DNA of 64,000 bases from Oceanibacterium hippocampi (GTDB lineage: Bacteria > Pseudomonadota > Alphaproteobacteria > Sneathiellales > Sneathiellaceae): the NCBI RefSeq assembly GCF_900172325.1, contig NZ_FWFR01000001.1, forward strand, positions 62,001 to 126,000, read 5' to 3'. The notes under the pieces are model-generated. The model did no database searches, had not been told where the DNA came from, and worked only from the letters and a program-made list of their open reading frames with translations. This document shows positions 25,344 through 34,130 of this stretch, piece after piece (within the stretch, counting starts at the first letter, position 1; each line of letters starts with the position of its first letter). The position numbers and the translations under genes were made by a program.

Positions 25344-26081
25344 CTAGCCGTAACGGGTCCACTGGTCGCGCGCCGCGGCCCAGCCGGCCACCAGCCCGAA
25401 CAGCAAGGTATAGCCAATGAGGCCCAGTATCGCGGTCTTGTCGGGCGAGCGGCCGAGTACGACCGCCCAGGCGAGTTCCGCCAGCTCCCGTGTCGGCGTA
25501 TAGGGCGAGATCGCCGCGACCGGATCCGGCAGGGCCTGCGGCGGCAGCCACAACCCGCCCACGAAGGCGAGCGGAAGGAACAGCATGTTGGCGACCGCGA
25601 CAGAGGCCCGGGCACTGGTCAGGTAGCCGATGGCGATTCCCAGCAGCGTGAACGGAACCGCGCCGGCGAACAGCACGAGCGCAAGCTGGCCGAGCGTCGC
25701 GGCGGAGAACGAGGTTCCGGTGACGGCGCGCGAGACGGCGATGACCAGGGCAGCGGCGCCGAGCGCGAACAGGATCGCGGTCAGCAGCCGGGCCGCGATG
25801 CGCGGTCGCGGCGAGGTCGGCAGGGTCTTCAGATACCCTTCCCAGGGCGTTTCGCGATCCTGCGCGACACCGACACCGAACTGGTAGAAGCTGACACCGA
25901 CCACCGCGTAGACGGTGAAGGAAACCGTGCCGAGTTGTCCGGCGAGCGTGCCGCCACCGGCCATTTCCGCCCCGAAGAAGCTGAACAGCATGGCCGGGAA
26001 GAGGATTGTCGGGACCCAATAGCCGGGATTGCGCAGCAGCTCCTTCAGTCCGGCGCGGAAATAGCTGGCGGTCAGGCGCAT
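25344..26081 (-). CDS. ABC-2 type transporter permease
   Basis: This membrane subunit of an ABC exporter has 245 residues with about six hydrophobic segments. It begins MRLTASYFRAGLKELLRNPGYWVPTILFP, a classic ABC-2 permease opening, and continues with LFSFFGAEM. Its start overlaps the end of the ATPase gene by 10 bases, so the two are translated together and surely form one exporter. Family members export drugs, lipids or polysaccharides. Here the operon also holds a nitrilase-family enzyme and a LysR regulator. The substrate is unknown. Confidence 0.88.
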   Translation of the reverse strand: MRLTASYFRAGLKELLRNPGYWVPTILFPAMLFSFFGAEMAGGGTLAGQLGTVSFTVYAVVGVSFYQFGVGVAQDRETPWEGYLKTLPTSPRPRIAARLLTAILFALGAAALVIAVSRAVTGTSFSAATLGQLALVLFAGAVPFTLLGIAIGYLTSARASVAVANMLFLPLAFVGGLWLPPQALPDPVAAISPYTPTRELAELAWAVVLGRSPDKTAILGLIGYTLLFGLVAGWAAARDQWTRYG

Positions 26082-26977
26082 CGGGAAGCCCCCTCGCCGT
26101 CATCGCCGATCGTGCGCAAGGCGCTCTCCAGCGACATCGGTTCGACCTCCAGGTCGCGGAAGGCAACGCCGGACTGCACCAGTGCCCGGACCAGCCGATC
26201 CGCGTCGGACGCGACGATCCGGTGGCAGTCTCCGTTGGTTTCAGCCGCGAGGACGGCCGGCAAGGTCGGGCATTCCGCGGCCCGGAAGGTGACCTGCCGA
26301 GCCCTGACCCGGTTGCGGATCTCGGCCACGCTGCCGGTCATGGCAATCCGTCCCGTCCGCAACAGGACAATACGGCTGGCCAGCGCCTCCGCTTCTTCCA
26401 GGTAATGGGTGGTCAGCAGCAGGGTATTGCCGGCCTTCGCGAATTCCGCCAGGAAGGCCCAGAATTCGCGACGGATGTCGGCATCCAGGCCGGTCGTCGG
26501 CTCGTCGAGGAAAACCAGCCCGGCGCCGCCCGCGAAGGCGAGCGCCAGGGCGATCCGGCGGCGCTGGCCACCGCTCAGGCCGCCGCTCTGGCGATCGACG
26601 AAATCGCCGAGGCCGAAACGCACGATCAGTTCGTCTGTCGGCCTCGGCGACGGATAATGCGCGCGGACAAGTTCGATCACCTCGCGCCCGCTCAGCCGCG
26701 GCGGGAAGGCCGCGTCCTGCGGTGTCACCCCGACGCCGAGCCGCCGCGAGGGATCGCGCGGGTCGCCGCCAAGCAGTTCCGCCTTGCCGCTGTCGGGGCG
26801 GCGCAGGCCGAGCATGATCTCCATCGCCGTCGTCTTGCCGGCCCCGTTCGGCCCCAGTAGGGCGAGGATCTCGCCTTTCCGAACCTGCAGGCTGACGCCG
26901 TCGAGCGCCTGTGTCGCGCCGAACCTCTTGGTAACCGCGTTCAGGCCGGCGACGATCTCAGCCATTCGCCGCGTCAC
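26072..26977 (-). CDS. ABC transporter ATP-binding protein (ABC-2 exporter)
   Basis: This ATPase subunit has 301 residues. Walker A GPNGAGKT lies at about 42-49, the signature LSGGQRRRIALAL near 134, Walker B LVFLDEPTTGLD after that, and the switch histidine in LLTTHYLEEAE. It is of the CcmA/DrrA type that pairs with ABC-2 permeases. The gene overlaps the nitrilase-family gene upstream by 20 bases and the permease downstream by 10. An internal ATG (MAEIVAGLN, 26965) could be the actual start. The C-terminal 70 residues resemble the regulatory tails of DrrA-like proteins. Confidence 0.92.
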   Translation of the reverse strand: MTRRMAEIVAGLNAVTKRFGATQALDGVSLQVRKGEILALLGPNGAGKTTAMEIMLGLRRPDSGKAELLGGDPRDPSRRLGVGVTPQDAAFPPRLSGREVIELVRAHYPSPRPTDELIVRFGLGDFVDRQSGGLSGGQRRRIALALAFAGGAGLVFLDEPTTGLDADIRREFWAFLAEFAKAGNTLLLTTHYLEEAEALASRIVLLRTGRIAMTGSVAEIRNRVRARQVTFRAAECPTLPAVLAAETNGDCHRIVASDADRLVRALVQSGVAFRDLEVEPMSLESALRTIGDDGEGASRCA

Positions 26978-27824
26978 GCCGCGCCGTCACCTGTTCGAGC
27001 AGCCCATCGTAGAGATCGGGTCGCCGTTCCGCGAGATAGGGATAATGCAGATCACGGGCCCGGTAAGCGGCCATGTCGACCGGCGCAACCAGCAGGATTT
27101 CGCCGTCCGCCGGGGCCGAGGCGAGCGCCGCCCCGTCCGGCGCGGCGATCAGCGAGAGCCCGGCATGGAGATAGCCGTTCTCGATGCCGCAATGATTGGC
27201 ATAGGCGATGGCGACACGGTTTTCCAACGCCCGGGCCGGGACCAGCCGCGTCGCCACTTCCTGCGTCCCGCGATCGAGCGCGGTCGGCACGAGCAGCAGG
27301 TCGGCGCCCCGAAGCGCCAGGATCCGCGCCGGTTCCGGGAACTCGATGTCGTAACAGATCAGGATCCCGACACCGAGACCCTCGAGGCGGCAGGTGACGA
27401 ACCGGTCGCCGGGGCGGAACAGACGCTTCTCCTCGGCCCCGTAGAGATGGACCTTGCGATAATTGGCGACAGGCCGGCCGGCCCGGTCGATCGCCTGGGC
27501 GCTGTTGTGGACATCGCGGCCGACCCTTTCCGGATAGCCATAGACGATCGCGATCCCGGCCTCGCGGGCGATCTCGCCGACCGTCGCCGCCATCGGGCCG
27601 TCCGCCGGCTCGGCAAGTTCCCACATCCTGTCGCCGATGTTGTAGCCGCTCAGGAACAGTTCCGGTGTCACCAGGATCGCGGCGCCGGCGGCCGCGGCCT
27701 CGCCGGCGACCCGGCGCAGGCGCCGCAGGTTGGCGGCGACGTCGCCGCTATCGCTGGCCGCCTGCAGCAGCGCCACTGTCACCGGCTTCGAGGCCGGGCT
27801 TCCGGTCGGGACATGGTTCGCCAT
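26958..27824 (-). CDS. Carbon-nitrogen hydrolase (nitrilase superfamily)
   Basis: This cytoplasmic amidase or nitrilase-like enzyme has 288 residues. The catalytic triad is visible: Glu in LVTPELFLSGYN, Lys in YRKVHLYGAEEK, and Cys in GILICYDIEFPEPAR. The family includes N-carbamoylputrescine amidase, omega-amidase and aliphatic amidases; I cannot choose among them. The ATG at 27824 has GGAG upstream and lies 3 bases after the LysR gene. The neighbouring polyamine-type importer and agmatinase-family gene make an amide of the polyamine or guanidino-acid pathway a reasonable guess. Confidence 0.9.
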   Translation of the reverse strand: MANHVPTGSPASKPVTVALLQAASDSGDVAANLRRLRRVAGEAAAAGAAILVTPELFLSGYNIGDRMWELAEPADGPMAATVGEIAREAGIAIVYGYPERVGRDVHNSAQAIDRAGRPVANYRKVHLYGAEEKRLFRPGDRFVTCRLEGLGVGILICYDIEFPEPARILALRGADLLLVPTALDRGTQEVATRLVPARALENRVAIAYANHCGIENGYLHAGLSLIAAPDGAALASAPADGEILLVAPVDMAAYRARDLHYPYLAERRPDLYDGLLEQVTARRDAANG

Positions 27825-27827
27825 CGC

Positions 27828-28766
27828 CTACTCCGCCGCTCGCATCCGGTCCTTGCCCGGCTGCGCCAATTCGTTCATCGCCGCTTCGACATCCGTCAGG
27901 AAGGTGCTCAGCACCAGTGACGGCCGGGGGTTCCGCCGGGTGATCAGCGCGAAGGTGGAATGATAGCGAAGCTGCTCGGGCAGAAGCGAGCGCATTTCGC
28001 CGGCGTCGACCCAGGCCGCCGCGTAGTGGCAGGGCAGATAACCGAGGTAACGGCCCGAGAGGATCAGCAGGGCCTGCGCCTCCATGTGATAGACGGTTGC
28101 CGCATGGCGGACGGCGCCGACGCGGGCAATATCCTCCCGCCGCCAGTAGCCGCGGGCGACAACGCGATGCGCCTGAAGGTCGTCCGGCGAGACCTTCTCT
28201 TGCGGGAAGAGCGGGTGCAGATGGCCGCAATAGAACTCCAGCGTCTCGTCATGGAGGGGGCGGCTCTCCAGCCCGTCGACCGGGTCCGGAAAGAAGCCGA
28301 AGGCAAGGTCCAGCCGTCCGTCCAGGACCGCGCGCTGCAGTTCCTGCGGGCGATCGACCACCAGTTCCAGATGGACCTCGTTCCGGCGCCCGTGAAAGCG
28401 ACGGATCGCATGATGGATGACCGTCGCCGGGTCGCTGATCACGCAATCGATCATGCCGACCTTGAGATTGCCGAGCAGCCGACCCCGCAGCGCCCCGGTA
28501 ACCGCCGTGAAGTCATCGATCGCGGCGAACAGGCGCTGGCTTTCGCGATAGACCTCGGCCCCCTTTTCGGTCAGTTCGAAGCCGCCCCGCCCGCGTCGGC
28601 AGAGCCGCATGCCGAGACGCCGCTCGAGCGCCGACATGTAGCCGCTGATCGACGGTGCGCTCAGGTTCAGCCGGATCTGCGCTGCCGCGTAGCCGCCGCA
28701 ATCGACGACCGTGGCAAAAACCCGGAGCATCTTCAGATCGACATCGGCCAGGCCTTGACTGGACAT
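27828..28766 (-). CDS. LysR-family transcriptional regulator heading the nitrilase/ABC exporter operon
   Basis: This regulator has 312 residues. The helix-turn-helix reads DLKMLRVFATVVDCGGYAAAQIRLNLSAPSISGYMSALERRLG, followed by a ligand-binding domain from about 95. The start MSSQGLADVDLKML at 28766 gives a normal LysR length; an ATG at 28784 (MEGANG) and an unlikely one at 28847 are alternatives. It is unusual in being the first gene of a same-strand operon (LysR, nitrilase, ATPase, permease). It is also divergent from the polyamine-type importer, whose promoter shares the same 246-base gap. It may control both transcripts. Confidence 0.9.
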   Translation of the reverse strand: MSSQGLADVDLKMLRVFATVVDCGGYAAAQIRLNLSAPSISGYMSALERRLGMRLCRRGRGGFELTEKGAEVYRESQRLFAAIDDFTAVTGALRGRLLGNLKVGMIDCVISDPATVIHHAIRRFHGRRNEVHLELVVDRPQELQRAVLDGRLDLAFGFFPDPVDGLESRPLHDETLEFYCGHLHPLFPQEKVSPDDLQAHRVVARGYWRREDIARVGAVRHAATVYHMEAQALLILSGRYLGYLPCHYAAAWVDAGEMRSLLPEQLRYHSTFALITRRNPRPSLVLSTFLTDVEAAMNELAQPGKDRMRAAE

Positions 28767-29012
28767 CCCGTTTGCGCCTTCCATCACTTCGACAATTTCA
28801 GAACTCAGCTTTTGCCATTTGGAATTTATCAGAAGCAACAGTCGCATTAGTCACGAAACAGGATGATGACGGGAATCCCGAAGGATCGGTCGCGACAGGG
28901 CGGCCTTCATAACGGGCAAGTCAGTACAGGGTTGAGCAGAGCGCCCGGCAGCCTGCGAACAGGACGGCCGGACGTGGGGTGTCACGAAGCTGACGCAACA
29001 GGAGGCTGTGCA

Positions 29013-30137
29013 ATGAAGACAATCGACAAGACCCACCAGGGCGCGTCCGGGCGCGCTCACGGCGTAACCCGCCGCCATGTGCTGGCCGGCGCCGCCGCGC
29101 TTGGCGCGAGCGCCGTCGCGGCGCCCTTTATCCGCCCGGCCCGGGCCGCGGAGCCGCTCAAGGTCGGTACCTACGGCGGCTATTTCGAGGAGAGTTTCGT
29201 CAAGCACGTCTATCCGGAATTCACCAAGGCGACCGGCATCGAGGTCCAGTCCATCGCCGAGCCGACCGGCTCCACCTGGCTGGTCCAGCTCGAGAACGCC
29301 GCCCGCGCCGGGATTGCGCCGGCCGACGTGTCGATGATGGCCGGTGTGCCGCGCCTGCGCGGCGCCTCGGCGAAACTCTGGGCGCCGCTCGACACGGCGA
29401 AGATCCCGAATCTCGCGAACGTCAGCTCGGGTTTCATCGAGAAATATGACGACGGCAGCACCTATGGTGTCGGGGCGGTGTCCTGGTACATCACGCTCTG
29501 CTCGAACACCAAGACGTTCCCGGACGCCCCGGCTTCCTGGGCCGACATGTGGGCGGCGGACAAGAAGGACACGCTCGGCCTGCTCGCACTGCCGCAGAAC
29601 TCCTTCCTGCTGGAGATCACCGCGACGACCTACTTCGGCGGCCCCGATATCCTCAAGACCCAGGAGGGGATCGAGAAGGTGCTGGCGAAGCTTGCCGAGG
29701 TGAAGCCGAATGTCCGGCTCTGGTACAAGGACGAGGGCACGTTCCAGCAGGCGCTGCAGGACGGCGAGATCCCGATGGGCCAGTATTATCACGACGTGAC
29801 CGGGCTCGCGGCGGCCGACGGCTTCCCCGTGCGCTCGACCTTCCCGAAGGAGGGCGGCGTCGTCGATTCCGGCTTCTGGGTGGTATCCAAGGCCTCCAAG
29901 ATGCTGGATCAGGCCCAGACCTTCATCGACTACACCTCGAGCCCGGCGGTGCAGGCGACGCTCGCCCGCAAGGTCGGGACCGCGCCGGTCGTCGCACGCA
30001 AGCATCTCGACCTCAGCGACGACGAGTTCGCTGCCGTCGCGAGCGATATTCCGCCGATCGTCCCGCAATACGACATCTACCTGAAATGGGGCGACTGGAT
30101 CTCGGAGAAATGGACGGCGATGATCACCGCCGGCTGA
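29013..30137 (+). CDS. ABC transporter substrate-binding protein, spermidine/putrescine (PotD) type
   Basis: This periplasmic binding protein has 374 residues. The N-terminus has a twin-arginine-like signal, RRHVLAGAAALGASAVAAPF, followed by ARAAEPLKVGTYGGYFEE. The body is of the PotD/extracellular solute-binding type (ADVSMMAGVPRLRG, YGVGAVSWYITLCSN, GFWVVSKASKM). A strong AGGAGG lies 7 bases before the ATG at 29013. It is first in an operon with a PotA-like ATPase, two permeases and an agmatinase-family enzyme. A stem-loop separates it from the ATPase gene. Polyamine or a similar cationic or guanidino compound is the likely cargo; this is inferred. Confidence 0.9.
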   Translation: MKTIDKTHQGASGRAHGVTRRHVLAGAAALGASAVAAPFIRPARAAEPLKVGTYGGYFEESFVKHVYPEFTKATGIEVQSIAEPTGSTWLVQLENAARAGIAPADVSMMAGVPRLRGASAKLWAPLDTAKIPNLANVSSGFIEKYDDGSTYGVGAVSWYITLCSNTKTFPDAPASWADMWAADKKDTLGLLALPQNSFLLEITATTYFGGPDILKTQEGIEKVLAKLAEVKPNVRLWYKDEGTFQQALQDGEIPMGQYYHDVTGLAAADGFPVRSTFPKEGGVVDSGFWVVSKASKMLDQAQTFIDYTSSPAVQATLARKVGTAPVVARKHLDLSDDEFAAVASDIPPIVPQYDIYLKWGDWISEKWTAMITAG

Positions 30138-30143
30138 CCGGCA

Positions 30144-30171
30144 GGCGGCGGAGCGCCCGCGTTCCGCCGCC
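30144..30171 (+). promoter_or_regulatory. Stem-loop between binding protein and ATPase genes of the Pot-type operon
   Basis: Arms GGCGGCGGAGCG (30144-30155) and CGTTCCGCCGCC (30160-30171) form a 12-base-pair stem with one G-U pair and a CCCG loop. It lies 6 bases after the binding-protein stop. Six C residues, not T, follow. Like the other two such hairpins in this window, it probably stabilises the upstream message or limits read-through into the ATPase and permease genes. Confidence 0.65.
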
Positions 30172-30210
30172 CCCCGGGCATCGCCGCGACTGACACGACC
30201 ACGGGGACCC

Positions 30211-31263
30211 ATGCACGAACTGGCACTTGAGGGCGTCACGAAGCGCTTCGGCACCGTCACCGCCGTCGCCGATGTCTCGCTCGCCATCCCGGGCGGCAGT
30301 TTCGTCTGTTTCCTGGGCCCGTCCGGGTGCGGCAAGACCACGCTTCTCCGACTGATCGCCGGGCTCGAGACACCGAGCAGGGGCCGGGTCCGTCTCGATG
30401 GCCAGGATCTGACCGGGCTTCCCCCGCATCGCCGGAATATCGGCATGGTCTTCCAGTCGCTGGCGCTGTTCCCCCACCTCGCGGTGGGCGACAATGTCGG
30501 CTACGGCCTCCGGATCCGCAATGTCGGCAAGGCCGAGCGGGCGCGTCGGGTCGAGGAACTGCTCGCCCTCGTCCAGCTCGACGGCTACGGCGACCGGGCC
30601 ATCAGCCAGTTGTCGGGCGGCCAGCGCCAGCGCGTCGCGATCGCCCGGGCGCTCGCCATGGAACCCAGCCTGTTCCTGCTCGACGAACCACTCTCGGCGC
30701 TCGACGCGAAGCTACGCGAGGCCATGCAGGTCGAGCTCCGCCAGTTGCAGCAGCGCCTCGGCATCACCACGATCGTCGTCACCCACGACCAGCGCGAAGC
30801 AATGACGATGTCGGACCTGATCGTCGTCATGAGCGAGGCCCGGGTGCAGCAGATCGGGCCGCCGCTGGAGATCTATCGCAATCCGGCGAACCGCTTCGTC
30901 GCCGACTTCATCGGGGCCAGCAACCTGCTGACGGCCGAGCGGGCCGGCCCCGGCGCGGCGCGGATCGGCGACCTCCGGCTCGCCGTATCCGGCGGCACGG
31001 AAACCTCGAACGAAGGCGCCGTGACCCTGCTGATCCGCCCGGAGGAAGTACAGATCCTGGGCGCGGGAGCGGCCGGCCCCAACCGGATCGACGGTACCGT
31101 GCGCTTCCTGCGCGACGTCGGCGCCTCGGTCGAGATCCACCTCGACAGCGCGGCCGGACCGCTCATCGCCGTGGCCGCGCCGAAGGATTGTCCGCCGCTC
31201 GCGGTTGGCACGACGACGGCGCTGGAACTTCCGGCGGCGGCGCTCGTCGCCCTCGACCGATGA
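30211..31263 (+). CDS. ABC transporter ATP-binding protein, PotA type
   Basis: This ATPase of the importer has 350 residues. Walker A GPSGCGKT is at about 36-43, the Q-loop region GMVFQSLALFPHL near 80, the signature LSGGQRQRVAIARAL near 133, and Walker B LFLLDEPLSALD near 153. A C-terminal TOBE-like domain fills about 240-345 (VTLLIRPEEVQIL). Its stop overlaps the ATG of the first permease gene, so translation is coupled. Confidence 0.95.
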   Translation: MHELALEGVTKRFGTVTAVADVSLAIPGGSFVCFLGPSGCGKTTLLRLIAGLETPSRGRVRLDGQDLTGLPPHRRNIGMVFQSLALFPHLAVGDNVGYGLRIRNVGKAERARRVEELLALVQLDGYGDRAISQLSGGQRQRVAIARALAMEPSLFLLDEPLSALDAKLREAMQVELRQLQQRLGITTIVVTHDQREAMTMSDLIVVMSEARVQQIGPPLEIYRNPANRFVADFIGASNLLTAERAGPGAARIGDLRLAVSGGTETSNEGAVTLLIRPEEVQILGAGAAGPNRIDGTVRFLRDVGASVEIHLDSAAGPLIAVAAPKDCPPLAVGTTTALELPAAALVALDR

Positions 31264-32120
31264 GGCCCGCCGGCGACACCGCGGGGACGCGCGCCGGCCA
31301 TCTGGCCGGCATTTACCCGGCACTCATGATCGGGATCTTCTTCCTGATCCCCTTCGCCCTCATGCTCGCGGTCAGCGTCGCCCACCGTGTCCCGGACGGT
31401 TTCTACGAGTTCGCCTTCGAGGCGGACAACTACCGGCGCATTTTCGAGCCGGTCTATCTGCGCACGACGCTCTTCTCGGTCGGGATCGCCGCCCTGGTCG
31501 CGGCGATCTGCATCGCCATCGGCTTTCCCTTCACCTATCACCTGACGCGCCTGCCGCGCCGCGCGCAGGTGCTCTGGCTGATCTTCATCCTTGCCGTGCT
31601 GTCGCTTTCCGAGGTGCTGATCGCCTTCTGCTGGCAGGTCCTGCTGTCGCGTACCGCCGGGATCGGCAATGTCGCCGTCTGGCTCGGGCTGGTCGAGCGG
31701 GCATCGAGCTTCTACCCGTCCTTCGGCGCGGTCGTGCTGGCGCTGGTCTATCTGGTCCTGCCCTATTCGGTGCTGGTGCTTTATCCGCCGCTCAGCCGGC
31801 TGGAGCCGGAGATCCCGGAAGCGGCGCGCATGCTGGGCGCCTCGCCACTCCGCACCTTCTTCGGCACCGTCGTGCCCGTGATGCGCCCGGCGATCACCGC
31901 CGCGGCGATCATGATCTTCGTCTTCACCATCGGCGCCTACCTGATCCCGCAGGTCCTGGGCAAACCGGAACACTGGACCCTGTCGGTGCTGATCACCGAC
32001 CAGGCGGTCTTCAACGCCAACATGCCGTTCGCCGCCGCGCTTGCCAGCTTCCTGATGGCGATCACGGTCGTCCTGGTGATGGCGGTGCTGTGGCTCGAAC
32101 GCCGGCAGGAGGCAGCCTGA
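31260..32120 (+). CDS. ABC transporter permease, PotB type
   Basis: This inner-membrane permease has 286 residues and about six membrane segments. The transmembrane coupling motif EAARMLGASPLRTFFGTVVPVMRPA marks a BPD_transp_1 permease. The ATG at 31260 overlaps the preceding stop in ATGA, which decides the start. It forms the importer channel together with the next gene, which overlaps it by one base. Confidence 0.94.
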   Translation: MRPAGDTAGTRAGHLAGIYPALMIGIFFLIPFALMLAVSVAHRVPDGFYEFAFEADNYRRIFEPVYLRTTLFSVGIAALVAAICIAIGFPFTYHLTRLPRRAQVLWLIFILAVLSLSEVLIAFCWQVLLSRTAGIGNVAVWLGLVERASSFYPSFGAVVLALVYLVLPYSVLVLYPPLSRLEPEIPEAARMLGASPLRTFFGTVVPVMRPAITAAAIMIFVFTIGAYLIPQVLGKPEHWTLSVLITDQAVFNANMPFAAALASFLMAITVVLVMAVLWLERRQEAA

Positions 32121-32917
32121 TGCGCCTGCTCCGTACCGCCTTCATGACCCTGGTCGCTGTCTTCCTGGCGCTTCCGCTGATCGTCATCGCCGGGATCTCG
32201 CTGAACGAGAAACGCTTCCTTTCCTTCCCGCCGGAGGGCCTGTCGCTGCGCTGGTACGGCGAATTGTTCGCCGACGCCGGCTGGCTCGCGGCGGTCGAGC
32301 GCAGCCTGATCGTTGCCACCCTCGCCGGCCTGCTCGCGCTCACGATCGCCGTGCCGATCGCCTACCTGCTCTGGCGCCACGGGCTCGCCTACGCGAAGGC
32401 CCTCTACGGCCTCGGCATCGCCCCCTTCATGCTGCCGCCGGTCATCCTCGCGCTCGGCTACCTGATCTTCTGGACCTCGGCCGGCAACCACGGCCAGCTC
32501 GAGAACGTGGTGATCGCGCACGCGATCTTCCTGACGGCGCTGCCGCTGATCACCACCTCGCTCGGCTTCGAGGCGATCAACCGCGAGGTCGTCGAGGCGG
32601 CGCGCACGATGGGGGCCGGCGAGATCACCGTTGTCCGCACCGTGATCCTGCCGCTGATCCGGCCCTACATGCTGTCCGGCTTCGCCTTCGCCTACGTGCT
32701 CAGCCTGAACGAATACATCATCGCCTTCATGACCGTCGGCTTCACCTACGAGACCCTACCGGTCAAGATCTTCAACGCGCTCCGCTACGGCTATTCGCCG
32801 GTCATGGCGGTCGTCGCCGTGCTCTTCATGGCCATGTCCGTCACGATTTTCGGCCTGATCGCCCGCTTCGGCGACCTGCCGCGCCTGCTTGGCGCCTGGG
32901 CCGCCAAGGAAGACTGA
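32120..32917 (+). CDS. ABC transporter permease, PotC type
   Basis: This second channel subunit has 265 residues with membrane segments throughout. The coupling motif EAARTMGAGEITVVRTVILPLIRP is clear. The ATG at 32120 shares its first base with the TGA stop of the previous permease. The agmatinase-family gene follows after 24 bases and is probably in the same transcript. Confidence 0.94.
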   Translation: MRLLRTAFMTLVAVFLALPLIVIAGISLNEKRFLSFPPEGLSLRWYGELFADAGWLAAVERSLIVATLAGLLALTIAVPIAYLLWRHGLAYAKALYGLGIAPFMLPPVILALGYLIFWTSAGNHGQLENVVIAHAIFLTALPLITTSLGFEAINREVVEAARTMGAGEITVVRTVILPLIRPYMLSGFAFAYVLSLNEYIIAFMTVGFTYETLPVKIFNALRYGYSPVMAVVAVLFMAMSVTIFGLIARFGDLPRLLGAWAAKED

Positions 32918-32941
32918 ACCCGCAAGCCCCGAGGTTGCACC

Positions 32942-33910
32942 ATGACCTATCGCTATCCCGAGTTCGCCGACCCGAAGGTCCGACCGCGCTATACCGGCAT
33001 CCCGACCTTCATGCGCACGCCCTACGCGGAGGACTGGACCGGCCTCGACATCGGGCTGATCGGCGTGCCGTTCGACGGCGGCGTCACCAACCGGCCGGGG
33101 GCCCGCCACGGCCCGCGCGAGATCCGCAACCAGTCGAGCCTGATCCGCCGCATCAACCATGCGACGAAGATCGATCCCTACGCGCTCTGCCGGATCGCCG
33201 ATCTGGGCGACGCCTGGGTCGAGCAGCCGTTCGAGCTGAAAGGCGCGCATGACGAGATCGCGGCCTTCTACAAGGCCGTGCAGGCGGCCGGGATCGTCCC
33301 TGTCTCGGCCGGCGGCGATCACTCGGTGACCCTGCCGATCTTCCGCGCGATCGCCGCGGATCGCCCGGTCGGGATGGTTCATTTCGACGCCCATTGCGAT
33401 ACCGGCGACGATTACCTGGGCTCGAAATTCCATCATGGAGCGCCGTTCCGCCGGGCCGTGGAGGAGGGCCTTCTCGATCCGAAGCGGACCATCCAGATCG
33501 GTATCCGGGGCAGCGTCAACGACCTCGGAATCTGGAGCTTCAGCCACGAGAGCGGCATGCGCGTCATCTATATCGAGGAATTCCACGAGATCGGCGTGAA
33601 GGGCGCCATCGCCGAGGCCCGCCGTGTTGTCGGCGACGGCCCGGTTTATGTGAGTTTCGACGTCGACGGCCTCGACCCGGTCTATGCGCCGGGCACCGGG
33701 ACCCCGGAAGTCGGCGGCTTCTCGACGCTGGAGGCACAGCTCATGATCCGCGCGCTGGGCGATCTGGACATCATCGGCGGCGACGTGGTCGAGGTCGCCC
33801 CGCCGTTCGACCCGTCGGGCAATACCGCGCTGGTCGGCGCGACGATCATGTACGAGATCCTCTGCATCGCCGCCGCCGCCCATGCCCGGCGCAACGGCAG
33901 TGGCGGCTGA
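32942..33910 (+). CDS. speB: Agmatinase / guanidino-acid ureohydrolase (arginase family)
   Basis: This manganese enzyme removes urea from a guanidino compound such as agmatine (giving putrescine) or guanidinobutyrate. It has 322 residues. The two-metal site is fully present: GGDHSVTLP near 126, HFDAHCDTGD near 146-155, and SFDVDGLDPVYAPGTGTPEVGG near 239. It is last in the importer operon, 24 bases after the second permease, suggesting that the imported compound is its substrate. Agmatinase and guanidinobutyrase cannot be told apart by eye, so the gene symbol is a best guess. Confidence 0.88.
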   Translation: MTYRYPEFADPKVRPRYTGIPTFMRTPYAEDWTGLDIGLIGVPFDGGVTNRPGARHGPREIRNQSSLIRRINHATKIDPYALCRIADLGDAWVEQPFELKGAHDEIAAFYKAVQAAGIVPVSAGGDHSVTLPIFRAIAADRPVGMVHFDAHCDTGDDYLGSKFHHGAPFRRAVEEGLLDPKRTIQIGIRGSVNDLGIWSFSHESGMRVIYIEEFHEIGVKGAIAEARRVVGDGPVYVSFDVDGLDPVYAPGTGTPEVGGFSTLEAQLMIRALGDLDIIGGDVVEVAPPFDPSGNTALVGATIMYEILCIAAAAHARRNGSGG

Positions 33911-34015
33911 TCGTCGATCACGTCCGATCAAGAGGCGGTGAGGCCCGTAGACAGGCGGCAATTGCGGCGTATCGTGTTTGCGAGCAAGGCAACTCGGAGT
34001 GCCCGCGACCGGTAC

Positions 34016-34099
34016 CGGTGTCAGGCGTCCCCCTGTCCAACGCCCCCTGTTGGCTGACACCGTGCGGTCCGGGCCTCCCCTTTTTTTGCCCGGCACCGC
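34016..34099. terminator. Probable bidirectional terminator region between the agmatinase gene and the PPK2 gene
   Basis: The two genes converge across 220 bases. CGGTGTCAG (34016-34024) and CTGACACCG (34054-34062) are 9-base inverted arms. A second stem pairs 34064-34074 with 34088-34099 (one bulged base) and has a run of seven T in its loop at 34081-34087. Together they could stop transcription from both sides. No gene is supported in this gap. Confidence 0.5.
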
Positions 34100-34130
34100 G
34101 ATCCGGAGCATGGCCCCCGGAAATCCGCCC

